From Actinomycetes bacterium (GTDB taxonomy: Bacteria > Actinomycetota > Acidimicrobiia > Acidimicrobiales > Aldehydirespiratoraceae): a stretch of 64,000 nt of DNA. Under the pieces are notes generated by a model, which did not search any database, was not told the origin of the DNA, and saw nothing but the letters and a program-made list of their open reading frames with translations. The translations under genes were made by a program, and so were the position numbers. Below, piece after piece: positions 31,861 through 41,002 of the stretch. Within the stretch, counting starts at the first letter, position 1, and the number at the start of each line of letters is the position of its first letter. The stretch covers positions 129,484-193,483 of the forward strand of contig JAJRXC010000023.1 of the NCBI GenBank assembly GCA_024276495.1, in the 5' to 3' direction.

Positions 31861-33099
31861 TCAGACCGGCAGGTCGCCGGTCGCGCGCCGGGTCGTCCCG
31901 TGATCCTTGTACGCCGCGATGGTCCGCTGGGCGATGCGGAACTGGTGGACCTCATCGGCACCATCGGCGAACCGGGCCCAGCGGGCCTGCTGGTACATGT
32001 GGGCGAGCGGCGTGTCCGTCGAGTAGCCGAGCGCGCCATGCACCTGGATCGAGCGATCGATGATGCGGTTCAGCGCGTTCGCCACGAAGTGTTTGGTCAT
32101 CGACACCTCCGACTTGAAGTCCTCCTGGGCGTCGATCTTCGATGCGGCATGGAGCACCATCAGCTTGCTCTGGTACAGCTCCATCGCGGAATCGGCGATC
32201 ATCCACTGGATCCCCTGCTTCTCGGCGAGGATCGAGCCGTGGCTGAACCGCTCGAGGGAACGGGCCACCATCATGTCGAGCGCCGTCTCGGCCTGGGCGA
32301 TCCATCGCATGCAATGGGCGAGCCGAGCCGGGCCGAGCCGGTACTGCCCCAACATGTGGCCTTGTCCACGCCCACCGAGCATCTGGCGTTCGTGGACTCG
32401 CAGGTCCTCGATCAGGATCTCGCTGTGACCGGTCGACCCGTGCATCGTCTCGATCTGGCGGACCTCGTTCCATCCCTCGTGCGGGAGATCGATGATGAAC
32501 GCGGTGTTCGCCGCCTGCGGAAGCTCCGGATCGTCCTCGGTGCGCACGATCAGGATCGCGAAGTTCGCGCGATGGGCGTTGGAGATGAACCACTTGTGGC
32601 CGTTGAGGACCCACTCCTCGCCGTCCTGGTAGCCGCTCGTCTGGATCAGGGTCGGGTCCGACCCGGCCACCTCCGGTTCGGTCATCGCAAAGCACGACCA
32701 GACCTTTCCCTCGCACAGCGGGCGGAGGTACTTCTCGGCCTGTTCCGGGGTTGCCCAGTGCAACAGGGTGTGCATGTTGCCCTCGTCGGGCGCCTGGCAG
32801 TTGAGGACCCAGGGCCCGTAATACGACTTGGCCGCCTCCGCCTGCACCATCGCGAGCTCGACATGACCGAGCCCCATGCCACCCCACTCCTCGGGCATGT
32901 GGGGGAGCCAGAGACCCGCGGCAGCGGCCTTCTTTCGCATGTCGATGAGCATCTCGACGCGATCCCGGCCCTCCAGCGGTTCGTTGTCGCCCGCGCCCTC
33001 GATCGCGGCTTCCCCCGGCTTGACCACCTCGTTGATGAAGGTGCGCACGCGGTCGCGGATTGCCTCGAGCTCGGGACTCAGGGTGAAGTCGATGGCCAT
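31861..33099 (-). CDS. Acyl-CoA dehydrogenase (ACAD10/11-like)
   Basis: The protein has 412 aa. Typical signatures are FAMTEPEVAGSDPTLIQTSGYQDGEEWVLNGHKWFISNA (about 140-178) and the C-terminal QVHGALGYSTDTPLAHMYQQARWARFADGADEVHQFRIAQ. The Gly-Ala-Asp-Glu-Val near the end carries FAD and substrate contacts in this subfamily. A GAGGAG ribosome site precedes MAIDFTLSPELEA. It is paired with the APH-type kinase downstream, an arrangement that parallels the fused human ACAD10/11 enzymes. Confidence 0.93.
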   Translation of the reverse strand: MAIDFTLSPELEAIRDRVRTFINEVVKPGEAAIEGAGDNEPLEGRDRVEMLIDMRKKAAAAGLWLPHMPEEWGGMGLGHVELAMVQAEAAKSYYGPWVLNCQAPDEGNMHTLLHWATPEQAEKYLRPLCEGKVWSCFAMTEPEVAGSDPTLIQTSGYQDGEEWVLNGHKWFISNAHRANFAILIVRTEDDPELPQAANTAFIIDLPHEGWNEVRQIETMHGSTGHSEILIEDLRVHERQMLGGRGQGHMLGQYRLGPARLAHCMRWIAQAETALDMMVARSLERFSHGSILAEKQGIQWMIADSAMELYQSKLMVLHAASKIDAQEDFKSEVSMTKHFVANALNRIIDRSIQVHGALGYSTDTPLAHMYQQARWARFADGADEVHQFRIAQRTIAAYKDHGTTRRATGDLPV

Positions 33100-33140
33100 G
33101 GCTGCTCCTCGGTGATGGTCGGGCCGAGGTTAGCGAGCGT

Positions 33141-33245
33141 TCACATGTCGAGCACGCCGGGACCGCGGCTCACGGACGACCGGCACCGGGGGCCTTCGCC
33201 GAAATCGACGCCGGTGTGGACCGTGGTCGAGGCCGGCACCGTCAT
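33141..33245 (-). CDS. Possible 34-aa peptide after the flavin oxidoreductase gene
   Basis: An ATG overlapping the stop of the upstream oxidoreductase (ATGA at 33245-33242) opens a short frame, MTVPASTTVHTGVDFGEG..., that ends at 33141. Overlap of this kind marks real genes elsewhere in the window, but the peptide resembles nothing I know and may be chance. Confidence 0.2.
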   Translation of the reverse strand: MTVPASTTVHTGVDFGEGPRCRSSVSRGPGVLDM

Positions 33246-34117
33246 CGACACATCGCCGCGATGTCGGAGAGGTGGTCGGGGTCCGTCGTCGTGGGGACCA
33301 GATAGACCTCGTCGCAGCCGGCCGCGTCCAACCGGGCCAACCCCTCGGCGATCCGGTCGGGGCCGGCCGCGGTGCACATCGAGGCCATCAGCTCGGCCCC
33401 CTCGGCCCCGAAGACCCCGAGGTAACGGAGGGCGTAGTCGTGCAGCACCGCCTCGGCGTCGGACTCCAGCGAATACCAGAAGCTGGTGCTCAGCCGCGGC
33501 CGTTCGGTCCGCCCCGCCGCCTCCCAGGCGTCGCGAATCGCGCCGAACGTCGTCGCATGATCGTCCGTGTCGGGCGCCAGGGTGAATCCCATGTTGCCGT
33601 CGGCCCAACGGGCTGCCCGAGCGGTCGACTTCGGCCCCATCGCGCCGGCGAACACCGGCGGGCCCCCCGACTGAACCGGCGCGGGACCGACGGGCGGTGC
33701 GTCATCGTCGGCGTCACCGCCGGTCCACAGTCGCCGCAGCTCGTCGACCTGCCCGTCGAGGGTCTGGTGCCGGCGGCGAAACGGCCGCTCGGCGGCCCGA
33801 TAGTCCTGGGCACGACCGCCGACGCCAACCACGACCTCGAGCCGTCCGCCGGACAGCACGTCGAGCGTCGACAACTTCTTCGCCATCAACGCCACGGGAT
33901 GCATCGGCAGGATCACCAGAGTGGGAGTGATCCGCACCCGATCGGTGCGGGCCGCGGCGTACGCCAGCGTCGTGTGCATCTCCAGATTGTCGAAGGTGAT
34001 CCGCTCACCGACCGCGAGGCTGCGAAACGGACCCTCGTCGATCGCCGCGCACCACTCGTCGACGAGGGCCCGGTCCAGACCGGAACGCATGGTCGGCAGG
34101 GTCATCGAGAGGTCCAT
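33242..34117 (-). CDS. LLM-class flavin-dependent oxidoreductase
   Basis: The protein has 291 aa of the luciferase-like (beta/alpha)8 barrel. The N-terminus MDLSMTLPTM... is followed by the strand VRITPTLVILPMHPVALMAKKLSTLDVLSGGRLEVVVGVG (about 62-102), the family signature. GPPVFAGAMGPKSTARAARWADG (about 150-172) matches the F420/FMN phosphate-binding area. Members use F420 or FMN to reduce or oxidise varied substrates. It precedes the acyl-CoA dehydrogenase/kinase pair in the same direction (142-base gap). Confidence 0.87.
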   Translation of the reverse strand: MDLSMTLPTMRSGLDRALVDEWCAAIDEGPFRSLAVGERITFDNLEMHTTLAYAAARTDRVRITPTLVILPMHPVALMAKKLSTLDVLSGGRLEVVVGVGGRAQDYRAAERPFRRRHQTLDGQVDELRRLWTGGDADDDAPPVGPAPVQSGGPPVFAGAMGPKSTARAARWADGNMGFTLAPDTDDHATTFGAIRDAWEAAGRTERPRLSTSFWYSLESDAEAVLHDYALRYLGVFGAEGAELMASMCTAAGPDRIAEGLARLDAAGCDEVYLVPTTTDPDHLSDIAAMCR

Positions 34118-34144
34118 GGGACCGGTTGCTAGCGCACGGACTCG

Positions 34145-35041
34145 TCAGGTGTCGAGATAGCGGGTGACGGCCACCATCGAGCCGATGCCCGACACGACGA
34201 CCGCGATTCCGAGCACGAGCAGGCTCGTCGACAGGTATTCGCTGTCGGAGACCCGGAACCCCTGCATCAACTCGAGCGCGTCCCGGTCGCCGAGCCCCTC
34301 GATCACCCGCGTGTTCAGGAAGTAGAGGCCGACCCAGGCACCGAGCGCACCCAACACCGCTTGTGACAGGCCCTCGAGCATGAACGGAATGCGGATGAAC
34401 CAGTTGGTCGCCCCGACCACCTTCATGATCTCGATCTCCGCGCCACGGCTGCGGATGGCGCTGACGACGTTGGTGAGGATGAGCAGCGTGGCGGCGAGCA
34501 ACAAGATCACCGAACCGATCAGGAACACCTGGCTGATCTCATCGGCTTGTTGCTGGATGCTCCGGATCGTCTCGTCGGCCGAGACGACGTCACGCACTCC
34601 CGGTCGACCCTCGAACTGGGAGACCAGCTCCTGTACGACATCGGCGTCGGGATCCGACGGCACGACCCGGTACGACGGAGGCAGGACATCGGGCGTCACC
34701 ACCTCGATCATCTCGGGCGTGTCGGCGAACAGCTCCTTGAACTCCTCGAACGTGGCGTTCTGATCGATGTAGGTCGAGCGTTCGACACCGGGGTTGTCGT
34801 CGAGGCCGGCCCGGATCGCCGCGTCCTGTTCGGGCGTGGCGTCGGGATTCATCCACACGACGAACTCGATGCCCCCCTCCCAGCGCGCGGTGGCGTTGTC
34901 GACGGCGTAGTTGAAGAGGAAAAAACCGCCGAACAGCCACAACGACACCCCGATGGTGATGATCGTCGCGAACGACAACATGAAGTTGCGGTAGAGGTTC
35001 TGACCGGTTTCCCGAAGGGCGTAGATGGGGCTGATTGCCAT
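34145..35041 (-). CDS. ftsX: Cell-division permease FtsX
   Basis: The protein has 298 aa. The N-terminal cytoplasmic SPIYALRETGQNLYRNFMLS precedes the first membrane helix. A large extracellular domain of about 130 residues follows (EFVVWMNPDATPEQDAAIRAGL...), and then three helices with the conserved RSRGAEIEIMKVVGATNWFIRIPFMLEG loop between them. With FtsE it forms the ABC-type complex that controls peptidoglycan hydrolases at the septum. It starts eight bases after ftsE. No hydrolase gene follows, unlike in some relatives. Confidence 0.95.
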   Translation of the reverse strand: MAISPIYALRETGQNLYRNFMLSFATIITIGVSLWLFGGFFLFNYAVDNATARWEGGIEFVVWMNPDATPEQDAAIRAGLDDNPGVERSTYIDQNATFEEFKELFADTPEMIEVVTPDVLPPSYRVVPSDPDADVVQELVSQFEGRPGVRDVVSADETIRSIQQQADEISQVFLIGSVILLLAATLLILTNVVSAIRSRGAEIEIMKVVGATNWFIRIPFMLEGLSQAVLGALGAWVGLYFLNTRVIEGLGDRDALELMQGFRVSDSEYLSTSLLVLGIAVVVSGIGSMVAVTRYLDT

Positions 35042-35049
35042 GGTGCGCC

Positions 35050-35727
35050 CTACTCGTAGACGCCGCGGGCCTGATCGCGCACGATCACACCCCGGTCGAG
35101 TTCGATCACACGACGACGCATCGTGTCGACGATGCCCCGGTCGTGGGTGGCCATCACCACAGTGGTGCCGGTGCGATTGATGCGGTCGAGCAGCTTCATG
35201 ATGCCAACGGAGGTCTGCGGGTCGAGGTTGCCCGTCGGCTCGTCGGCCAAGAGGATCAACGGCCGATTGACGAACGCCCGCGCGATCGACACTCGCTGCT
35301 GCTCACCACCCGAGAGCTCGTTCGGATAGTTGTCGATCTTGTCGGCCAAACCGACGAGCTCGAGGATCGCCGGCACCTGCTTGCGGATCACATGTCGGGG
35401 CTTGCCGATCACCTCGAGGGCGAAGGCGACGTTCTCGGCGACCGTCTTCTTCGGAAGGAGCTTGAAGTCCTGGAATATGTAGCCGATGTTGCGACGCAGG
35501 TACGGAACCTTCCACGCGCCCAGACTGCTGATGTCCTTTCCGGCCACGAAGATCGTCCCGTGCTCGGGACTCTCCTCGCGGTTCAGCAGACGGATGAACG
35601 TCGACTTGCCCGAGCCGGACTGGCCCACGAGAAAGACGAACTCGCCTTTCGCGATGTCGACGGTGGCGTCGCGAACGGCGACGACATCACCCTTGAAGAC
35701 CTTGGTGACGTTCTCGAGTTTGATCAT
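35050..35727 (-). CDS. ftsE: Cell-division ATP-binding protein FtsE
   Basis: The protein has 225 aa. The Walker A is GQSGSGKST (about 34-42), the Q-loop lies in [23 protein letters not shown], the signature is ELSGGEQQR (about 137-145), Walker B is [13 protein letters not shown] (about 155-167), and the H-loop is ATHDRGI. It is the cytoplasmic ATPase partner of FtsX. FtsE-specific features such as [16 protein letters not shown] are kept. It follows prfB with a 91-base gap and overlaps nothing. Confidence 0.96.
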   Translation of the reverse strand: MIKLENVTKVFKGDVVAVRDATVDIAKGEFVFLVGQSGSGKSTFIRLLNREESPEHGTIFVAGKDISSLGAWKVPYLRRNIGYIFQDFKLLPKKTVAENVAFALEVIGKPRHVIRKQVPAILELVGLADKIDNYPNELSGGEQQRVSIARAFVNRPLILLADEPTGNLDPQTSVGIMKLLDRINRTGTTVVMATHDRGIVDTMRRRVIELDRGVIVRDQARGVYE

Positions 35728-35818
35728 GCCGATCCTGTGGAGAAGCGGGTCGCCCGATCCAAGAAGCTATCAGCGCGAACCTCCGAATCAGCGGCATGGG
35801 CCCGTCGTTCGGTCGAGT

Positions 35819-36931
35819 TCACGAGTCGTCGAACCGTGCCCTCGACCAGCGAAGCCACGCCTCCATGAACGGTTCGACCTCGCCGCCGAGCACCTGCTCG
35901 ACCTGGGCGGTCTCGTACTCGGTCCGGAGATCCTTGACCATCTGGTAGGGCTGCATGACATAGCTGCGAATCTGACTGCCGAACCCGACGTTTTGCTGCT
36001 CGCCGGTGATCCCCGCGATCTCGTCCCGTTGCTTCTTGCGTTCGAGATCGAGCAGCTTGGCGGCCATCATCTTCATCGCACGATCCTTGTTCTGATGCTG
36101 GCTGCGCTCGTTTTGACAGCTCGTCACGAGCCCGGTCGGGAGGTGGGTGATGCGCACGGCCGAGTCGGTGACGTTCACATGCTGGCCGCCGGCACCCGAC
36201 GAACGGTAGGTGTCGATGCGAAGATCCTTCTCGTCGATCTCGATCTCCTCGGAGACCTCCTCGAAGAAGGGGGCGACCTGCACCGCCGAGAAGGCGGTCT
36301 GCCGCTTGCCCTCGTTGTTGAACGGTGAGATGCGGACCAGCCGGTGCACACCGTGCTCGGCCTGCATCAGGCCGTACGCGTGTCGGCCCTTGAGAATGAA
36401 CTCGACATTGTTCAGCCCCGCCTCGGTTCCTTCCGACACCGCGGTGACCTCGATCGTGAACCCTCGCCGGTCGGCCCAGCGGTTGTACATCCGCATCAGC
36501 ATCTCGGCCCAGTCCTGGGCGTCGGTGCCGCCTTCGCCCGACTTGATCTGAGAGACCGCATCTCCCTCGTCGAACTCGCCGGTGAACAGTGAGCGCATCT
36601 CCAACTCGTCGAGTCGGGCCCCGAGGCCCGCGATCACCTCGGCGATCTCCGACTCGAGCGACTCGTCGCCTTCCTCGCGGGCCATCTCGTGAAGCGTCTC
36701 GGCATCGTCCAACTCGGTGCACAGCACCTCGTAGAGCTCCAGGTCCTCGGTGACCGACGCCAACTCCGACGTGACCTTGCGCGCGACGTCTTGGTCGTCC
36801 CAGAGATCCGGGCGTGACGCCTCGGTCTCCAACTGAGGCCGACGGGCCTCGAGCTCTTCGATCCGCAGATAGCCGGCCGCCTCCTCGAGACGACCGCGGA
36901 TCGCGGCGAGTTGATCGGTGAAGTCCTGCAT
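35819..36931 (-). CDS. prfB: Peptide chain release factor 2
   Basis: The protein has 370 aa. It has the stop-recognition tripeptide SPF at 202-204 and GGQ at 248-250 in SSGAGGQHVN, which defines RF2 (reads UGA and UAA). The frame is continuous from MQDFTDQLAAIRG, with no internal UGA, so this gene lacks the programmed +1 frameshift of Escherichia coli prfB. It lies 30 bases after secA, in the usual actinobacterial secA-prfB-ftsE order. Confidence 0.97.
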   Translation of the reverse strand: MQDFTDQLAAIRGRLEEAAGYLRIEELEARRPQLETEASRPDLWDDQDVARKVTSELASVTEDLELYEVLCTELDDAETLHEMAREEGDESLESEIAEVIAGLGARLDELEMRSLFTGEFDEGDAVSQIKSGEGGTDAQDWAEMLMRMYNRWADRRGFTIEVTAVSEGTEAGLNNVEFILKGRHAYGLMQAEHGVHRLVRISPFNNEGKRQTAFSAVQVAPFFEEVSEEIEIDEKDLRIDTYRSSGAGGQHVNVTDSAVRITHLPTGLVTSCQNERSQHQNKDRAMKMMAAKLLDLERKKQRDEIAGITGEQQNVGFGSQIRSYVMQPYQMVKDLRTEYETAQVEQVLGGEVEPFMEAWLRWSRARFDDS

Positions 36932-36961
36932 TGACCTGGCGTTTCGCGGTTCGCGCCGAGG

Positions 36962-39679
36962 CTACCCGGCCGCGCCGGGTCGGCCGTGACAGACCTTGTA
37001 CTTCTTTCCGCTCCCGCACGGACACGGTTCGTTGCGGCCGACCTTCTCCAGTTCGCTCTTCACCACCGGGGTTCGCGACGCCGTCTGGTTGGGTTGAACG
37101 ACGGGCGGCGCCCCGGCGTCGGGAATCGCCGACGCCGCGGTCCCCGCGCCGGCGTCCTGCTTTTGTTCGGTGACCCCGGCCAGCTGTTGCCCGTCGTCGG
37201 CCGACTCGGTCTTCACCGCGACCTGGACGTGCATCACGTACTTGACGAAATCGCGGGCGATGCCGGTCATCATCATGCCGAACATGTCGAAGCCCTCGCG
37301 TTGCCACTCGGTGGCGGGATCCCGCTGGCCCATCGCCCGCAGGTGAATGCCCTCGCGGAGCAGATCCATCTCCTTGAGGTGCTCGCGCCAACGCTGATCG
37401 ATGATCCGCAACATCACCTGCCGCTCGACCTGGCGCATGACCTCCTCACCGAGCTCCTTCTCCCGAGCCTCGTAGATCTGCACCGCCTCGGCGTAGAGCA
37501 TGTCCTCGAGCTCGTCGATCGAGCGGGCCGTACCGAGGTCGTCGACGCTGACCTCCCCGGGCCACAGCGTGGCCACCTCCGTCGCGAGCCCTTCGAGATC
37601 CCATTCCTCGAAGATCTCCGAGACGCAATAGGTGCCCACCGCCGCCTCGATGGCGTCTTCGAGATACTCGAGCGCTTCCTCCCGCAGGTCGGCACCGTCG
37701 AGGATCTGGCCGCGGCGCTTGTAGATCACCTTGCGCTGCTCGTTCATCACCTCGTCGTATTTGAGAACGTTCTTGCGGGTCTCGGCGTTGCGGGCCTCGA
37801 CGGTGTTTTGGGCCCGCTCGATCGCCTTCGTGACCATCTTCGCCTCGATCGGGACGTCGTCGGGGAGCGCGCGATCCATCACCCAGTTCATGGCGCCGGT
37901 GGCGAACAGCCGCATCAGCTCGTCTTCGAGGGACAAGTAGAACCGGCTCGCCCCGGGATCCCCCTGACGTCCCGCACGACCACGAAGCTGATTGTCGATC
38001 CGACGGCTCTCGTGACGCTCCGTTCCGAGAACGTAGAGACCCCCGAGCTCCAACACCTTCTGCTTCTCGGCCTCGGTGATCCGCCGATGGAACTCGAGCC
38101 GTTCCTCGTAGCGGGCCCGGCCCTCTTCACTGTCGAGATCGAGACCTTCGGCCCGCACATCGCGCTCGGCGAGCCCCTCGGGGTTGCCCCCGAGAAGGAT
38201 GTCGACACCTCGGCCGGCCATGTTCGTCGCCACCGTGATCGAGCCCAACCGGCCGGCCTGGGCGACGACCTCCGCCTCCCGGGTGTGCTGCTTCGCGTTG
38301 AGGACCTCGTGGGGAATGCCCTGCTTCTCGAGCTCACGGGAGAGCTTCTCGGACTTCGCGACGGAAACCGTGCCGACGAGCACCGGCTGACCGGTGGCGT
38401 GCTTTTCGGCCAGATCCTGGACACAGGCCGCGAACTTGGCGTCCTCGGTCTTGTAGATCAGATCGCCGTCGTCGATCCGGGCGAGCGGACGATGGGTCGG
38501 CACCGGGATCACATGGAGGCCGTAGGTGCTGACGAACTCCGACGCCTCGGTCTCCGCGGTACCGGTCATTCCCGCCAGCCGCTCGTAGAGCCGGTAGTAG
38601 TTCTGCAACGTGATGGTGGCCAGCGTCTGGTTCTCTTCCTTGATCGACACGCCCTCCTTGGCCTCCACCGCCTGGTGGAGCCCGTCGGACCAACGACGAC
38701 CCTCGAGCACCCGGCCGGTGAACTCGTCGACGATCTTCACCGCACCGTTCTCGATGATGTAGTCCTTGTCGCGGCGGTAGAGCTCCTTGGCCCGCAACGA
38801 CGCCTGGAGTTGATGGACGAGGTTGGCGGAGACCTGGTCGTAGAGGTTCTCGATGCCGAGCGCCCGCTCGACCGCGTGAATGCCCTCCTCGAGCGGGGCA
38901 ACCGTTCGCTTCTCCTCGTCGACCTCGTAGTGCACGTCGCGGCGGAGGCCCCGGGCGATCGAGGCGAACTTCACGTAGAGCTGCGCCGCATCCGCGACCC
39001 GACCGGAGATGATCAGCGGAGTTCGGGCCTCGTCGATGAGGATCGAGTCGATCTCGTCGACGATGCAGTAGTGGTGACCCCGCTGAACCTGCTTGTCGCG
39101 CGACATCGCCATGTTGTCGCGCAGATAGTCGAATCCGAACTCGTTGTTCGTCCCGTAGGTGATGTGACGGGCGTACTGCTCGCGCTTGAACGCGGCGTCG
39201 CGATTGCCCGGCACGATCAAACCGACATCGAGCCCCAACCAGTTGTAGAGCTGCCCCATCCACTCCGCGTCGCGGGTGGCCAGATAGTCGTTGACCGTGA
39301 CGACATGGACGCCCCGGCCCGTGATCCCGGTGAGATAGATCGGCAGGGTCGAGGTGAGGGTCTTGCCCTCGCCGGTCTTCATCTCGGCCACCCACCCGAG
39401 ATGCAGGGCGGCGCCGCCCACCAGCTGCACGTCGTAGTGCCGTTGACCGAACACCCGACTCGCGGCCTCGCGGACGACGGCGAACGACTCGATCAACAGA
39501 TCGTCGGGTTCCTCGCCCCGATCGAGCCGTCCACGAAACTCGTCGGTCTTTCCCTTCAGCTCGTCGTCGCTCAAAGCCTGCATCTCCGGCTCGAGCGCGT
39601 TGATGTCGGGGACCAGCGCCTGGATGGCTTTCAGCTTGCGGCCCTCGCCACTACGGAGGACTCGATCGAAGACACTCAT
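36962..39679 (-). CDS. secA: Preprotein translocase ATPase SecA
   Basis: The protein has 905 aa. The DEAD motor has Walker A MKTGEGKTL (about 100-108) and DEIDSILIDEARTPLIISG. The helicase C-domain reads ATNMAGRGVDILLGGNPEG, and RGRAGRQGDPG is the conserved late motif. The C-terminus carries the zinc SEC-C motif RNEPCPCGSGKKYKVCHG. It drives protein export through SecYEG. It is preceded by a LuxR-type response regulator instead of being directly behind hpf. Confidence 0.98.
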   Translation of the reverse strand: MSVFDRVLRSGEGRKLKAIQALVPDINALEPEMQALSDDELKGKTDEFRGRLDRGEEPDDLLIESFAVVREAASRVFGQRHYDVQLVGGAALHLGWVAEMKTGEGKTLTSTLPIYLTGITGRGVHVVTVNDYLATRDAEWMGQLYNWLGLDVGLIVPGNRDAAFKREQYARHITYGTNNEFGFDYLRDNMAMSRDKQVQRGHHYCIVDEIDSILIDEARTPLIISGRVADAAQLYVKFASIARGLRRDVHYEVDEEKRTVAPLEEGIHAVERALGIENLYDQVSANLVHQLQASLRAKELYRRDKDYIIENGAVKIVDEFTGRVLEGRRWSDGLHQAVEAKEGVSIKEENQTLATITLQNYYRLYERLAGMTGTAETEASEFVSTYGLHVIPVPTHRPLARIDDGDLIYKTEDAKFAACVQDLAEKHATGQPVLVGTVSVAKSEKLSRELEKQGIPHEVLNAKQHTREAEVVAQAGRLGSITVATNMAGRGVDILLGGNPEGLAERDVRAEGLDLDSEEGRARYEERLEFHRRITEAEKQKVLELGGLYVLGTERHESRRIDNQLRGRAGRQGDPGASRFYLSLEDELMRLFATGAMNWVMDRALPDDVPIEAKMVTKAIERAQNTVEARNAETRKNVLKYDEVMNEQRKVIYKRRGQILDGADLREEALEYLEDAIEAAVGTYCVSEIFEEWDLEGLATEVATLWPGEVSVDDLGTARSIDELEDMLYAEAVQIYEAREKELGEEVMRQVERQVMLRIIDQRWREHLKEMDLLREGIHLRAMGQRDPATEWQREGFDMFGMMMTGIARDFVKYVMHVQVAVKTESADDGQQLAGVTEQKQDAGAGTAASAIPDAGAPPVVQPNQTASRTPVVKSELEKVGRNEPCPCGSGKKYKVCHGRPGAAG

Positions 39680-39711
39680 GACCGCGCAACTCTACCGAGC
39701 GCTTTCGCCCA

Positions 39712-40389
39712 TCAGGGGTCGACGAGCCGGCTGCGCACCGCATAGAGAACCGCCTCGGTGCGCGAGGCCAGCTGGAGCTTCTCCAGGATGTTTCGCACAT
39801 GATTGCGCACGGCATGCGCCGACATCCCGGTCGTGGACGCGATCGCCGCGTCGTCGGCGCCGTCGGCCATCGCCTGCAGCACATCGATCTCACGGGTCGT
39901 CAGCAACGCCGGGGCGGCCTCGACACGCGGTTCGGCGTCGAGCCGACGGGCCATCGCCGCGAACTCCGCCAACAGACGACCGGCCAACTCGGGTGACACG
40001 AAGCAGTGACCGCGGGCAACTCGTCGCGCCGAGTCGCTGATCTCGGCGATCGACGTCTCCTTGAGCAGGTACCCGGCCGCGCCCGCCTTCACCGCGTCGA
40101 GCAGGTCATCGGTCTCGTCCGACACCGACAGCATCAGGACCCGGGCGGTCGGCGTCGCCTCCATCAGCCGCCGAGTCGCCTCGATGCCCCCGATGCCGGG
40201 CATGTGCACGTCCATCAAGATGACATCCGGGGCCAACGACACCGCCTGCTCGACCGCCTCCTCACCACTCGCGGCCTCGGCGACGACCTCGAGATCGTCC
40301 GACTCCTCCAACTCCATCACCAACCCGCGTCGGTACAAGGCGTGGTCGTCAGCCACGAGCACACGGAGATCCTCGAGCGGGACGGGCAT
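39712..40389 (-). CDS. NarL/LuxR-family response regulator
   Basis: The protein has 225 aa. The receiver domain has the acidic pocket DDH (about 14-16), the phospho-acceptor Asp in VILMDVHMPGIGGIEA (about 60), and the conserved Lys in AAGYLLKE. The C-terminal HTH LuxR domain is LLTTREIDVLQAMADGADDAAIASTTGMSAHAVRNHVRNILEKLQLASRTEAVLYAV (about 162-218). No histidine kinase adjoins it. It stands between hpf and secA, and a strong hairpin (40400-40417) separates it from hpf. Confidence 0.92.
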   Translation of the reverse strand: MPVPLEDLRVLVADDHALYRRGLVMELEESDDLEVVAEAASGEEAVEQAVSLAPDVILMDVHMPGIGGIEATRRLMEATPTARVLMLSVSDETDDLLDAVKAGAAGYLLKETSIAEISDSARRVARGHCFVSPELAGRLLAEFAAMARRLDAEPRVEAAPALLTTREIDVLQAMADGADDAAIASTTGMSAHAVRNHVRNILEKLQLASRTEAVLYAVRSRLVDP

Positions 40390-40399
40390 CCGTTCCTGT

Positions 40400-40417
40400 C
40401 GGCCGCGAAGGCGGCCG
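40400..40417 (-). terminator. Stable hairpin between hpf and the response regulator
   Basis: CGGCCGC and GCGGCCG form a perfect 7-bp stem with a 4-base loop, 14 bases after the hpf stop (minus strand). There is no U-tract, so it may attenuate or merely stabilise the hpf end. Confidence 0.45.
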
Positions 40418-40430
40418 CTGAAGGGGCCGC

Positions 40431-41000
40431 TCAGTCGGCCTCGTCGATCAGCCCGACATCACCGTCGTCGCGGCGGTAGACGACCGCGCTTCGGCTGGTC
40501 TCCTTGTTGATGAAGAAGAAGAAGCCATGTCCGAGCTCCTCCATCTTCTCGACCGCCTCGATCGGATCGAGAGGACCGAGATGGAACCGCTTCGTCTTCA
40601 CGATCTGCGGCATCACGTCGTCGTCGGCGTCGGCATCGACGTCGACCGCCAGCACCTCGCCGTCGGACGACGTACGAATCGTCGCACCGTCGCCGTGTTG
40701 GCGGCGCTGAATCTTCGTGCGGAGCTTGCGGATCTGCCGCTCCAGCTTCGCCTCGGCCAGATCGATCGCCGTGAACGGATCGGGCGCGTGGACCTTGCAA
40801 CGCAGATGATGTCCGTTCCCGCGCAGATGAACCTCGCAGAACTCCTTCTCGGCGATTCGAGGATTCTGCGCCTCGTCGAAATGAACGCCCGCAAAATCGA
40901 GACCCTCGAGGTACCGGTCGAGTTGCCCGATCTTCTCGTAGATCACCTCCTCCAGTCTCGGCGTGATGACCACATGCCGTGCGCTGATGGAGACGTCCAT
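40431..41000 (-). CDS. hpf: Long-form ribosome hibernation factor HPF
   Basis: The protein has 189 aa from the ATG at 41000, with GGAGG six bases upstream. The N-terminal beta-alpha-beta domain MDVSISARHVVITPRLEEVI... reaches EAKLERQIRKLRTKIQRR (about 110). A linker and the C-terminal dimerisation domain follow (PQIVKTKRFHLGPLDPIEAVEKMEELGHGFFFFINKETSRSAVVYRRDDG). The long form joins two 70S ribosomes into inactive 100S dimers. It begins two bases after the comF stop. Confidence 0.95.
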   Translation of the reverse strand: MDVSISARHVVITPRLEEVIYEKIGQLDRYLEGLDFAGVHFDEAQNPRIAEKEFCEVHLRGNGHHLRCKVHAPDPFTAIDLAEAKLERQIRKLRTKIQRRQHGDGATIRTSSDGEVLAVDVDADADDDVMPQIVKTKRFHLGPLDPIEAVEKMEELGHGFFFFINKETSRSAVVYRRDDGDVGLIDEAD

Positions 41001-41002
41001 TC

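Noticed and set aside
35819-36931. Programmed frameshift in prfB
   Set aside because: The frame is continuous from the ATG, with no internal TGA near codon 26.
36986-39745. Long open frame on the + strand opposite secA
   Set aside because: SecA on the minus strand has every family motif; the opposite frame shows none.
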